Assembly (NCBI GenBank): GCA_024275615.1
Contig: JAJRYU010000599.1
Location: forward strand, 1-23,646
Origin: Planctomycetota bacterium
GTDB lineage: Bacteria; Planctomycetota; GCA-002687715; DRQF01
DNA length: 23,646 nt
Reading direction: 5' to 3'
Of this stretch, positions 1 to 8,800 are shown in pieces. The position numbers and the translations under genes were made by a program. The notes below the pieces were generated by a model, which was not told where the DNA came from, ran no database searches, and worked only from the letters and a program-made list of their open reading frames with translations. Every line of letters starts with the position of its first letter. Positions within the stretch are counted from its first letter, which is position 1.

Positions 1-541
1 CCTCGAGGTGAGATCTCAGAATAATCGAGCCGTGCTGTAAAGCGCGCTTGTGTCGCCGACGTTTGGCAGAACCGATCAGTTTCTTGCCGTCAGCAATGAC
101 GTCCAAGCGGGTGGTGCGGGCGAAGCAGAAGAATGGTTGTGACGAACGTTTGATAGCAACGGGGGCGTCCAGGGCGTAGCTTGCGGGAACACCCATGCTT
201 CGCAGCGTGCTGATGAGAACTTCGTGTATGAGTTTGTAGGAATGATCGACGTCTTGCCCGAATGGATGAGTGCCATCTTCGCCAGTCAAACTGTAAGTGA
301 TTTCGTCAGCGTGAAGAATAGCTCCACCGCCGGTCAATCGGCGGACAACGGGAATCCCAAGTGCCGCCCATCTCCGGGATTCTGCTTCGGTCAAGTTCGG
401 CTGGAAATGGCCAAGGGACAAACCAAATGGCCGCCACTTGTAAAAGCGCAAAGTGAGAGGGTGGCAAGATCGAAGCAGCGCCTCATCAACAGCCATGTTC
501 CAGGAAGGTGTCCCGGGTTCCGGATCGATGATGAGGCGCAT
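1..541 (-). CDS. Lipoate-protein ligase A / octanoyltransferase LipM family protein (C-terminus cut by window edge)
   Basis: This is a BPL/LplA-fold acyltransferase that would attach an octanoyl or lipoyl group to a lipoyl domain, here most likely the H-protein of the same operon. The 180 visible residues hold the family landmarks: R67-R68-L-T-G-G-G-A for acyl-adenylate or acyl-chain binding, an H-x-D-E-I-T-Y-S stretch, a C139-F pair, D-G-K-K154-L-I-G-S-A with the invariant lysine, and L-Q-H-G-S-I. LipM octanoyltransferases carry a catalytic cysteine in a C-F context, so C139 favours LipM over a true LplA ligase, but this is an inference. The family is about 250-330 aa, so the C-terminal third lies outside the window. 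The ATG at 541 follows the gcvPB stop by 15 nt, and a same-strand operon with gcvT-H-PA-PB is the natural reading. No strong Shine-Dalgarno is visible. Confidence 0.87.
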   Translation of the reverse strand, partial: MRLIIDPEPGTPSWNMAVDEALLRSCHPLTLRFYKWRPFGLSLGHFQPNLTEAESRRWAALGIPVVRRLTGGGAILHADEITYSLTGEDGTHPFGQDVDHSYKLIHEVLISTLRSMGVPASYALDAPVAIKRSSQPFFCFARTTRLDVIADGKKLIGSAKRRRHKRALQHGSIILRSHLE

Positions 542-556
542 CACGGGCCAGCCCGC

Positions 557-1978
557 CTATGAGTTCTGTGGGTCGGACCAACGCAAGTCGAGTTGCCTTG
601 CAGCCCGTGTTTCGTCAACGCGTCTTACTGTGGTCGTGTGTGGTGCGTTTTTCACCAAATCAGGGTCAGAGTCCATTTCGCTGACAATGGCCTTGATGGC
701 AGCGACAAATCGGTCAAGCTCGTGCTTGGGCTCCGTTTCGGTCGGCTCGATCATGATGGCGCCGTCGACCATGATGGGAAAGTAGACCGTTGGTGGATGG
801 AATCCGTAGTCGATCAACCGTTTTGCCATGTCCTTGGTGATGACCCCGTTGGGGAACTTCTTGTCGGTGAAGACGCTCTCGTGCAGAGTCGGTGTGTCGT
901 AAGCGATGTCCAACACACCTGCCAGTTGTGAGCGAAGATAGTTGGCATTGATGATGGCTTCTTCGGAAACCTGAGCAAGTCCTGCCGCACCCAGTGCGCG
1001 GATGTAACACCATGTGCGGATGAACATGCCCCATTGACCGAAGAAGGCCTTGATTGAGCCAATACTCTCCGGCTCATTGCTTTCCGGGGCGTAGGCTGCG
1101 AGTTTCTTGTTGAAACCGATTGGTCCAGAGCCCGGGCCGCCACCGCCATGGGGTGTGGTGAAAGTCTTGTGCAGATTCCAGTGCATCAAGTCCGCACCGA
1201 TTTCACCTGGTTGAAAGACACCCATAATGGCGTTGAAATTGGCACCATCCATGTAGATCAAACCGTCAATGTCATGGACCGCTTCGGCGATGCGAGCAAA
1301 GTCACGTTCGTAAATGCCCAAGGTATTCGGATTCGTGACCATGAGTGCGGCGACCTCATCTGTAAGATGAGGCAAGACATCTTCGTAGCGCAAGAATCCT
1401 TCCGGGCCACTGGGGATTTGCTTGCACTTGAACCCGGCCATGGCTGCCGACGCTGGGTTCGTGCCATGGGCTGTATCAGGGGTCAAAATGACAGTCTTAT
1501 GAGTGTTGCCCCTATCTTCGTGATAAGCCTTGATCATGAAGGTCGATGTGAGCTCACCGTGGGCTCCCGCGGCCGGAAGGATCGAAACCTCGTCAAAACC
1601 TGAGAGGGCTTTGAGGTCGTCTTTCACTTCTTGCATGATGGTCTTGTGGCCGGTGAGGAAGACCTCCGGCCAGAGTGGGTGGCAGTCAGCCCAAAAGGGA
1701 TCGGCGGCGACCGCTTCATTGACCCTTGGGTTGTGTTTCATTGTACAACTACCAAGTGGGTACATGCCCCGGTCAATGTCAAAATTGAGCAAGCTCAACC
1801 TGGTGTAGTGCCTGACAACATCAATCTCTGTGGTCTGGCTGATCCCGCCGCCAGTAGCATTTCGCATCGGATATGTTGGCAAGTAGGCATCAATGGGACT
1901 ATTCGTGCCGGTGACTTGAAAGCCGTCAAGGGCTGAGTCATTGAGCGGGAATATGGTTTTTTCAGGATTGCAGAACAA
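557..1978 (-). CDS. gcvPB: Glycine dehydrogenase (decarboxylating) subunit 2, C-terminal half of P-protein
   Basis: This is the PLP-binding half of split glycine decarboxylase. With GcvPA it decarboxylates glycine and passes the aminomethyl group to the lipoyl arm of GcvH. The family block V-V-R-H-Y-T-R-L-S followed by Y-P-L-G-S-C-T-M-K-H-N-P is intact near residues 55-85. The PLP Schiff-base lysine sits in N-L-H-K-T-F, followed by the glycine-rich P-H-G-G-G-G-P-G-S-G-P loop. At 473 aa it is close to the usual length. The first codon at 1978 is TTG, giving a 17-nt overlap with the end of gcvPA, with an AGGAG about 10 nt upstream. The overlap suggests translational coupling of the two P subunits in equal amounts. 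Confidence 0.96.
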   Translation of the reverse strand: MFCNPEKTIFPLNDSALDGFQVTGTNSPIDAYLPTYPMRNATGGGISQTTEIDVVRHYTRLSLLNFDIDRGMYPLGSCTMKHNPRVNEAVAADPFWADCHPLWPEVFLTGHKTIMQEVKDDLKALSGFDEVSILPAAGAHGELTSTFMIKAYHEDRGNTHKTVILTPDTAHGTNPASAAMAGFKCKQIPSGPEGFLRYEDVLPHLTDEVAALMVTNPNTLGIYERDFARIAEAVHDIDGLIYMDGANFNAIMGVFQPGEIGADLMHWNLHKTFTTPHGGGGPGSGPIGFNKKLAAYAPESNEPESIGSIKAFFGQWGMFIRTWCYIRALGAAGLAQVSEEAIINANYLRSQLAGVLDIAYDTPTLHESVFTDKKFPNGVITKDMAKRLIDYGFHPPTVYFPIMVDGAIMIEPTETEPKHELDRFVAAIKAIVSEMDSDPDLVKNAPHTTTVRRVDETRAARQLDLRWSDPQNS

Positions 1979-3275
1979 GGTCTCTTATCTCCTGCATATG
2001 AGCTTCAGCCCGACCGTAGTGAAGTTCCGTGAAAGCCACCAAGAACTGGTTCTTGCGGCTGCTATCGAATTGCTCCAAAGGCACGCCCAAGACAATGTCA
2101 TGTTCGAGGAGTTTCTCGAACGCTTGGGGACGAGAGGAAGCATCGATGACGAACTCGTTAAAGACAGGGCCATCGTGAACACGAGTGAATCCCAAGTTGG
2201 TCAACCCGGCGGCGAAGTAGGCCGCTGTAGAGGCGTTCTTCTTGGCCAATTCAACCAAACCCTTGCCACCCAACATCGACAAGTAGATCGTCGAGCGAAG
2301 GCACATGAGGCCGGATGAAGTACAGATATTACTAGTCGCTTTTTCCCGTCGAATAAACTGTTCTCGTGTTGCCAGGGTAATGCAGAAAGCTTCTTCTCCT
2401 TCGGCATCAACTGTCCGGCCTACCAATCGACCTGGCATTTTTCGAACCAGAGATTTCTTGGTGGCGAAGAAACCAGCCGTGGGGCCGCCAAGTTGTAGCG
2501 GGATGCCGAAACTCTGACATTCCCCTGTCATGATGTCGACGGGGAGGGGTTCGAGGATAGCCATCGACAAGGCTTCCGTGCAAACACCGATCTTGAAGGC
2601 TCCATCTGGAACGCCGTCGCAGTCATCAATCATGCCAAAGAAGTTTGGCGACTGAATGACGACGGCAGCCGCTTGATCCAGCCCAGATACTTCGCTCCAG
2701 TCTGTGCGGCCCGAGGTCTTGTTGAGCGGAACCTCTTTGACTTCAACTTTGGCGAAGCGCATGTAGGTTCTGAGCACGGACAAGTAGGAAGGGTGCAGGC
2801 CACAAGATGCATAGACAGTCTTGTCAGCCTTTGGACGGATACGGAGCGCCATGAGCACAGCTTCCACCATTGAAGTGGAACCATCATACATGCCTGAATT
2901 GGCGATTTCTTGTCCGGTGAGCTGGGCGATGTATGTTTGAAATTCATAGTACATCGTCAATGTGCCCTGAGCCAGCTCAGGCTGGTAGGGCGTGTAGCTC
3001 GTGACCCATTCACTGCGAGCTGCCAAGGAATCGACCGTGGCTGGCACAAAGTGTTGGTAAAGCCCAGCTCCAGCGAATGAAAGCTTGGGCCGTCTTCCCT
3101 TGAGAGTTTCTAAGCGTCCGCGCAATTCAGCTTCAGCCATGGGGCCAGCAACTTGAATCGGATTCTTAACTCGCACGTCGGCTGGGATGGTGTCGAGAAG
3201 CTCGGCAACATCCTTGACACCGACGCTGTCGAGCATCTGGCGTCTTGCCGTTGGTGTTATGGCACTGTATCTCAT
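1962..3275 (-). CDS. gcvPA: Glycine dehydrogenase (decarboxylating) subunit 1, N-terminal half of P-protein
   Basis: This is the partner subunit of GcvPB in the two-gene form of glycine decarboxylase. It opens with the typical MRYSAITPTARRQML-type start and has the Y-Q-P-E-L-A-Q-G-T-L segment, N-S-G-M-Y-D-G-S-T-S, and a late Q-L-G-G-P-T-A-G-F-F block. These match the N-terminal domain of fused P-proteins. Length (437 aa) is normal for a stand-alone alpha subunit. An AAGG precedes the ATG by about 11 nt. The gene lies 53 nt after gcvH and overlaps gcvPB at its 3' end. Split P-protein is common in Firmicutes, Thermotogae, Planctomycetes and some other lineages, but not in Enterobacteria, so it carries some taxonomic information. 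Confidence 0.96.
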   Translation of the reverse strand: MRYSAITPTARRQMLDSVGVKDVAELLDTIPADVRVKNPIQVAGPMAEAELRGRLETLKGRRPKLSFAGAGLYQHFVPATVDSLAARSEWVTSYTPYQPELAQGTLTMYYEFQTYIAQLTGQEIANSGMYDGSTSMVEAVLMALRIRPKADKTVYASCGLHPSYLSVLRTYMRFAKVEVKEVPLNKTSGRTDWSEVSGLDQAAAVVIQSPNFFGMIDDCDGVPDGAFKIGVCTEALSMAILEPLPVDIMTGECQSFGIPLQLGGPTAGFFATKKSLVRKMPGRLVGRTVDAEGEEAFCITLATREQFIRREKATSNICTSSGLMCLRSTIYLSMLGGKGLVELAKKNASTAAYFAAGLTNLGFTRVHDGPVFNEFVIDASSRPQAFEKLLEHDIVLGVPLEQFDSSRKNQFLVAFTELHYGRAEAHMQEIRDLVLQS

Positions 3276-3328
3276 CGTGTCTTGTCCCTTGGACTACTTC
3301 TTAGCTTGAGTCGGCTCTCGCCCTTCTC

Positions 3329-3709
3329 TCAGGCGTCGTCCAGAGATTTCTCGTAACCTGCGGCGTCAAGCAATTGATCCACCTCAGATGGGATTTGCAT
3401 GCGGACCTTGACCATCCAACCCTTGTCCCAGGGATCGCTGGTCAAAATGTTGAGATCGCCAAGGAGCTCTTCGTTTTGTTCAACGACTTCACCGGTAATG
3501 GGGCAATAGAGGTCGGACACTGCTTTTACGGATTCGATTTCGGCGAAAGGTTCTTCTTTCATCAAGTCCGTGCCCAAGTCGGGTAGGTCGAGAAAAACCA
3601 AATCCGAGAGGTGTCCAACGGCATAGTCGGTAATGCCAATGTAGGCATATTCGCCTTCAACTTTGACCCATTCATGGGACTTCAGGTACTTACGATCTTC
3701 AGGACGCAT
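3329..3709 (-). CDS. gcvH: Glycine cleavage system H-protein
   Basis: This is the lipoyl carrier of the glycine cleavage complex, shuttling the aminomethyl intermediate between P-, T- and L-proteins. The 126-aa product has the canonical H-E-W-V start, a G-I-T-D-Y-A-V-G-H-L-S-D-L segment and the lipoylation site E-S-V-K62-A-V-S-D. The C-terminal half has N-x-x-L and G-W-M-V-K-V as expected. An upstream in-frame ATG at 3718 directly abuts the AAGGAG at 3719-3724 with no spacer. The ATG at 3709 lies 9 nt from it and is therefore the chosen start. Lipoylation of K62 would need the LipM/LplA-like gene at the end of the operon. No dihydrolipoyl dehydrogenase (L-protein) gene is present nearby, and it is usually shared with other complexes. 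Confidence 0.97.
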   Translation of the reverse strand: MRPEDRKYLKSHEWVKVEGEYAYIGITDYAVGHLSDLVFLDLPDLGTDLMKEEPFAEIESVKAVSDLYCPITGEVVEQNEELLGDLNILTSDPWDKGWMVKVRMQIPSEVDQLLDAAGYEKSLDDA

Positions 3710-3718
3710 ACTTCGCAT

Positions 3719-3724
3719 CTCCTT
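3719..3724 (-). promoter_or_regulatory. Shine-Dalgarno AAGGAG that decides the gcvH start
   Basis: The perfect AAGGAG is 9 nt from the ATG at 3709 but touches the alternative ATG at 3718, so the shorter 126-aa protein is the better call. Confidence 0.8.
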
Positions 3725-3733
3725 GCAAAGGAC

Positions 3734-4840
3734 TTAACTGTTGAGCGAGCCACTTCCGTCTCGCTTGTAGAAAGGCAAATCGACAATTTGCGCCGGAGCG
3801 CGTTTGCCGCGAATATCCACTTCCAACTGAGGGGCATCGGCCAAGACGTCAGATGCGACCAAGGCGGTTGCGATGGCACGCTCAAAAGTTGGGGACCAAC
3901 TACCACTGGCAACATGCCCCACGGCGGTATCGCCTTTCATGATGGCGTACCCTTCACGTGGGATTCGCCGGCCTTCAACGACTAGGCCAACGATCTTGCG
4001 CTTGGGGCCTTCCTCTTTCACTTTGGCGATGACGTCCTTGCCCGGGTAGTCGGGTTTCTTCAAGCGTACCCCGAACATGAGACCCGCTTCGACAGGGTTG
4101 ATCTCTTCGGTGATCTCATGGCCGTAAAGGGGCATTCCCGCCTCCAGTCGCAAAGTGTCCCGGGCACCCAATCCGCAGCATTGGATGCCAAATTCTTTGC
4201 CAAGCACCAGGGCTTGGTCCCACAATTCGCCAATGATGCTGGCAGGGGCATAGATCTCAAAACCATCTTCGCCGGTATAACCGGTACGTGTAAGCATGCC
4301 TGGTTGTCCGCCGATTTCACCTTCGGCCAACTTGTAGTAACCGATGCTGGCCACATCAATCAGGGGCGCGATTTTGGCCACCACTTGGGACGATTTGGGC
4401 CCTTGCAAGGCGATCATGCTCATTTCATCGGAGAGATCGTCGATCGTTACATCCATGCCCGCGGCCAATTCTTCCAAGCGTGCCACGTCGCGCTCACGAT
4501 TTGAAGCATTGACCACCAAGAACACGTCATTCTCCCGATGGTGCACCAGGATGTCGTCAATCACACCGCCGTCATCTTGCAGCAGCATGGCATAACGGAT
4601 CTGGCCGACCTTGATGGTATCCAGGTTGTTTGTCTGTGCTTTTTGGACCAAATCATGGGCCATGGCACCGTGAATGCGGACGCGCCCCATGTGGCCGAGG
4701 TCAAAAAGGCCGACCCCTTCTCGGACTGTCTTATGTTCCGAGGTGATGTCTGTGTAGGTGACTGGCATTTCCCAGCCGCCAAAATCGATCATTCGAGCAC
4801 CTTGATCCACGTGTTTTTGGTGCAGGGGTGTGCGCTTCAT
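3734..4840 (-). CDS. gcvT: Glycine cleavage system T-protein (aminomethyltransferase)
   Basis: The enzyme transfers the methylene group from aminomethyl-lipoyl-GcvH to tetrahydrofolate, releasing ammonia. The N-terminus R-T-P-L-H-x-x-H and G-G-W-E-M-P-V and the G-L-F-D-L-G-H-M-G block are typical. D-G-G-V-I-D-D-I contains the catalytic aspartate equivalent to the one in E. coli GcvT. A-L-Q-G-P, G-Y-T-G-E-D-G-F-E and G-L-G-A-R-D-T-L-R-L-E-A-G-M-P follow in the right order. At 368 aa it is full length. A GAGGA at 4846-4850 is 5 nt from the ATG. It is the first enzyme gene of the gcv operon and is followed after 24 nt by gcvH. The 124 nt before it show no recognisable glycine riboswitch, so regulation is not evident from sequence. 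Confidence 0.97.
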   Translation of the reverse strand: MKRTPLHQKHVDQGARMIDFGGWEMPVTYTDITSEHKTVREGVGLFDLGHMGRVRIHGAMAHDLVQKAQTNNLDTIKVGQIRYAMLLQDDGGVIDDILVHHRENDVFLVVNASNRERDVARLEELAAGMDVTIDDLSDEMSMIALQGPKSSQVVAKIAPLIDVASIGYYKLAEGEIGGQPGMLTRTGYTGEDGFEIYAPASIIGELWDQALVLGKEFGIQCCGLGARDTLRLEAGMPLYGHEITEEINPVEAGLMFGVRLKKPDYPGKDVIAKVKEEGPKRKIVGLVVEGRRIPREGYAIMKGDTAVGHVASGSWSPTFERAIATALVASDVLADAPQLEVDIRGKRAPAQIVDLPFYKRDGSGSLNS

Positions 4841-4964
4841 CAGATTCCTCTTTTATTCCAATACCTTCAGGGAGCGGACCCCGCGAGGTGGGACATGATA
4901 TGAAGCAGGGGGAGGAAGGAACAGGCGTCCAGGGCGGAATACGGAGCGATTGTTGCTGAGATCC

Positions 4965-5537
4965 TTAGCGCTTGCCCTGGAGCTGGCCGATGAGAACGTC
5001 CAAATCGACATTTTCAAGCTCTTCGGCAGTGATGGGCGGCATGCTCTCAAAGCGTTCTGCTTCTTCTTGGCTGCGGAAATCACTGATTCTGTAGTCGCCA
5101 TGATTCGCCAAATGAATGTCGAAGTGTGCCTCAGGTTCCGGGGCGTGGTTGTAGCCATCCTGCAACAGTGGGGCAGGGGTTTCGTCAAACTCGTGGATTG
5201 CGACTTTCTGAGTGCGTCCGAGGCCATGCCGGAGCGCGATGTGGTTCTTCAGGTCATCAGGTAGGCCACTTCGATTGAATCGGGTGATCGAACTGGAGTA
5301 GGCCGCAAGATAGTGGTCAAAGGCTAAGCGGGCTTGCCCTCGCTCACGGGCGATCTGGCCGAGGAAGAAATGGGCCGTGAATGAGCGCGGCGCCTCGTCC
5401 AGCAGCTGATGGAATGTTTCGTAGGCCAGTTCATAACTTGCACAGTTACGACCCCGAAGGAATTGCCATCGACCGTTCAGGTTCAACCATGTACGCGTCA
5501 GGACGGTTTTGGTCATATTTGGAATCGATCGCAGCAT
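4965..5537 (-). CDS. Small TPR-like hypothetical protein upstream of the gcv operon
   Basis: I do not recognise a named family. The 190-aa product from the ATG at 5537 has one clear TPR-like helix pair near residues 35-75 (A-Y-E-T-F-H-Q-L-L-D-E-A-P-R-S-F-T-A-H-F-F-L-G-Q-I-A-R-E-R-G-Q). An acidic C-terminal tail is rich in Glu, Asp and Ile/Leu. No signal peptide or membrane segment is seen. The frame stays open upstream to 5633, but GGAG 5 nt before 5537 and a promoter at 5590-5619 make the downstream start better. It precedes gcvT by 124 nt on the same strand, so it may be the leader gene of the gcv transcript, but nothing in it points to glycine metabolism. A single TPR could serve as a protein-interaction adaptor, which is only a guess. 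Confidence 0.75.
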   Translation of the reverse strand: MLRSIPNMTKTVLTRTWLNLNGRWQFLRGRNCASYELAYETFHQLLDEAPRSFTAHFFLGQIARERGQARLAFDHYLAAYSSSITRFNRSGLPDDLKNHIALRHGLGRTQKVAIHEFDETPAPLLQDGYNHAPEPEAHFDIHLANHGDYRISDFRSQEEAERFESMPPITAEELENVDLDVLIGQLQGKR

Positions 5538-5589
5538 AAGGGCTCCAAAACACGCCGGGAAACTACCCAAGCTACCAGGCGGGAATGGG

Positions 5590-5619
5590 ATTCTACTCCA
5601 CACATGGTGATTTCGGCAA
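5590..5619 (-). promoter_or_regulatory. Sigma-70-type promoter for the TPR gene and possibly the gcv operon
   Basis: On the minus strand TTGCCG (5614-5619) is followed by an 18-nt spacer and TAGAAT (5590-5595). It lies about 50 nt before the chosen start at 5537. This was found by eye only. Confidence 0.5.
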
Positions 5620-5677
5620 GCCTCTACTATCAATCATTAAGTTGTTGTTAGTAAATGGTTTATGATTCATCCCTTAT

Positions 5678-5690
5678 GGGGAATTTCCCC
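5678..5690. repeat. 13-bp perfect palindrome in the divergent intergenic region
   Basis: GGGGAA-T-TTCCCC is a perfect 6-bp inverted repeat around a single T. It lies between the minus-strand TPR gene and the plus-strand DUF4388 gene, where an operator could act on both. No binding protein is known. Confidence 0.4.
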
Positions 5691-5822
5691 TACCACCGGG
5701 GATCTTTTGTCATAAATTCGGGTTATCGAAAGGGCCGATTTGTGCCGATAGGGTCTTCAGAGATCTCTTTTGGGCAGCCCGGCCGTGCAGGACTCGCCCC
5801 TTTTTGTTGTGAGGACCCGTGT

Positions 5823-8800
5823 ATGGCCATCCGTGGAGACTTGCTCAGCGTCGATCTGTCAAACGTCTTCCAGATGTTGGCAATGAATCGCAAGCGAGGT
5901 GTCTTGCATCTCCAGAATCGTGGCAACATTCTGGATAAGCGCGCGCTCGTTCTTGACGCAGACAGAGTGGGGCTCTTGAATATTCCTGCCAAGCGGGATC
6001 TGGCAGCCCTCTTGGTTGACCAAGGGGAACTATCCTATGAGGACTATCGTGATGCTGTCGAAAAGGCGCGGCAGTTCAAAGTCGCGCCGGTCAATTACCT
6101 GCTCAAACGTGCCCGCCTCACAAACGCCCAGGTGGAAGGGGCCCTGGCCAAACTCCAAGAGGAGTTCATTCTCGAGATTTTCTTGTGGAAGAATGTCAGC
6201 TTTCATCTCGATGAAGAATCCTGGCCCGAAGAAGATCCTGAGCGCCGGTTTTTTGTCCTTGATCTCACCGTCATGGAAGCTGCGAGACGCCAGGATGAGT
6301 GGGCCCGAGTCACAGCTCAAATCGGCGGCGACAAGGACATTTGGTCGCACTCTCACGAAATCGCCAACATAGAAAAACTTGCTTGTGTGGAGCGCATCGT
6401 CCACAGCCATGTTGACAGCGTTCGTGGGTCCCAAGAAATCACCGATGCCACCGGTCTACCGCGTTATCACGTCGATCTCGCTCTGTCCAACTTGAATGAA
6501 CAAGGATTCGTTCGAAAGCTGGGTCTTGAAGATCTCATCGAGGTTGGTGACCGATTGGTGAAAGAAGGACGCCACGACGATGGCATCCGACTGTTCAAAT
6601 GCGCTGTTCGCTACGATCGCCGGAGCATCGCACTCCATAAGCGCTTGGCCCAAGCGTATCTTCGTGAAGATCGTGTGGCGAAGGCAGCAGCACACTACAA
6701 GTTTTGCGCCATCTCTCTCGTGGACAAGGGGCTCATCCGTGAAGCCCTTGCTATTTATCAGTATCTGATGACCATATTGCCCACCGACTTCAAGTCGCTT
6801 GAGCAAGGCTTGGTTCTCTTGTCGCAGATTGATGAAGTACTCAGTGTTGACGATCGCAAGACTTTGGATCTTGGTCTCAAACTGTGCCACTTCTACTTTG
6901 AGTCGAATCGCTACCGCGATGCCCAGCGTGTTCTCGACCACCTATTGATCATTGCCCCGGACGATATCGGTTTGTCATATCTGCAGGCTCGCGTTTTCGC
7001 CAAGAGCGGTCAGATCAACGAAGCGATCGAAACCTACATGCGACTGGCAGCGCGTCTCCATGCCGTTGGAGATCTGGAGGGGGCTCTCAATTCTTACAAA
7101 CTTGTCGTCAGTTTTGATTCAGCCACCAAGGATATTTGCCTACAAAAGATGGCTGAGATCCGTCGAAGCTTGGCGAAAGTCCACCGACGAAAAATGGCCG
7201 GTGTCGCTTTCTTGCTTGGTGTTCTCCTGCTCGTCGGTGCTGGTGTTTGCTATCTTTATTATCACAACAGCGCTGAAGCCGAATACGATCAAGTCTACGA
7301 TAGCGAAGCCAACATCGTAAACGAGCAAGGTTGGCGCGCCCAAGCGCAACGCTACGCTGGTTTCGTTGAGCGTTATCCGCTGACGAAAGCATCTAAGCGT
7401 GCCAAGGAACGTCAGAGTTTCGCTGAGTCTCGCGCCAGGCGTCTGCGCCAGGATTTTCAGAAGGCTCGCAACAAAGTCCGCGACAATGAAAGACATTGCA
7501 TCCGTCGAGCCGAAGAGAACTTGAATCGCGCCAAAGGACATCTCGTCGTTGGTGATTTGAAAAGTGCACTGCGCTCTTATGAAGCGGCTTGGCAAGAGCT
7601 GGGCAAGTCGTCTCAGGAGCCGTGGGGCCGACACGAAGACCGCAAAATCCCGGAACGAATCGACGAGATCAAATCCCACCTGGTTCGCGAGACGACTGCC
7701 CTTAAGGAGATCAAGGATGCGCTCAGCAAGGGGAATCGCAAGGCGGCTTTCGACGTCGCCCGCGCGACTTTTTTCGCTGAAAGCGACGACCACTTGAGTC
7801 CAAAGTCTGTGCGTGTCGTTTCGCGAGAAGCCTGGGCTCAAGTCCAAGTTCCTCTTGAAATTGCTGCAGCTCCAGGAGATTCCCTGCTTGTCGACGATAA
7901 GGGCCATGACGCGCGAGGGCGTCGCCAGTTGCTGTTGACAGCCATGAACCCACGCCGCCGCATTGAAGTTTCACGCACCGGGTTTAGGACAATAGAAAAA
8001 CAGCTGAGTTGGGACAGGAGCCCCTTTCGCACCGAAATCGTCTTGGAAAAGCTTCCCGCTGAACGGCGTGAAATCGGTGACCGCATCTTCAGCGTGGCCT
8101 TAGACGGAGATGCGATTGTGTACTTGGCGGGCAATGGTGTGGTCTATCGAGCCAAGTCCCTCACTGCTGTCCCCAAGAGCTTCAAACCACGGTCTTTCGT
8201 AACGCCTTCAAGCCCCGTCGTTGTTGCCAACGGGGGCGCCGCTTTTGGAACCACGGAAGGGCATGTGCTCTTTCTTCATTCGAGTTCCAAAACAAGGAAA
8301 AACTGGGACGTTTCGTTGTCAGTTGATCCGATCGCTGGTCTTGTGGCATTTGCAGAGACTTTTATCGTTGCCACCCATGACGGTCATCCAAAAATATCCT
8401 TCCTGAGTGGATCCGGCAAGGAATCGAAACGTTCAATCGCTTTGGCATCACCTGTTGTCCACTTGGTCAATGGGGGAGGCCGCGTCCTTCTTGTCGATCA
8501 AGCTGGAAGCCTAATTGAGATTGACGGCAAAACTGGCGTGGTCATTGGGCAAAGAAAAGGACGGTTCTCGGGGAAACCCGTCGTCTTCTTGAATTCCATT
8601 TTTGTCAGTGATGACGTCGGGCGTATCCACCAGATCGCCCAAGACCTCAAGAGTTCATTGACGTTTGACAACCGTTATCGAGTTCTGGATTCACCCATCG
8701 TTTTGGGCAATCGTTTGCTCTATGCCATTGCTGACGGCGGTGTCTTCGAGATCAACGCGGAACTTCAGACTCGAGTTTTGGGACGTGAGTGGTCTAACCT

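Noticed and set aside
4841..4964. Glycine riboswitch before gcvT
   Set aside because: I looked for the conserved tandem-aptamer core in the 124 nt before gcvT and saw no match; the region is mostly C-rich sequence and one possible weak promoter.
5655..5822. N-terminal extension of the DUF4388 gene to 5655
   Set aside because: The domain homology begins at residue 1 from 5823, a good GAGGA precedes that ATG, and the extension is not conserved-looking sequence.
6456..6941. Minus-strand open frame of 161 codons antisense to the DUF4388 gene
   Set aside because: It is a shadow of the strong plus-strand gene and has no recognisable protein features or Shine-Dalgarno.
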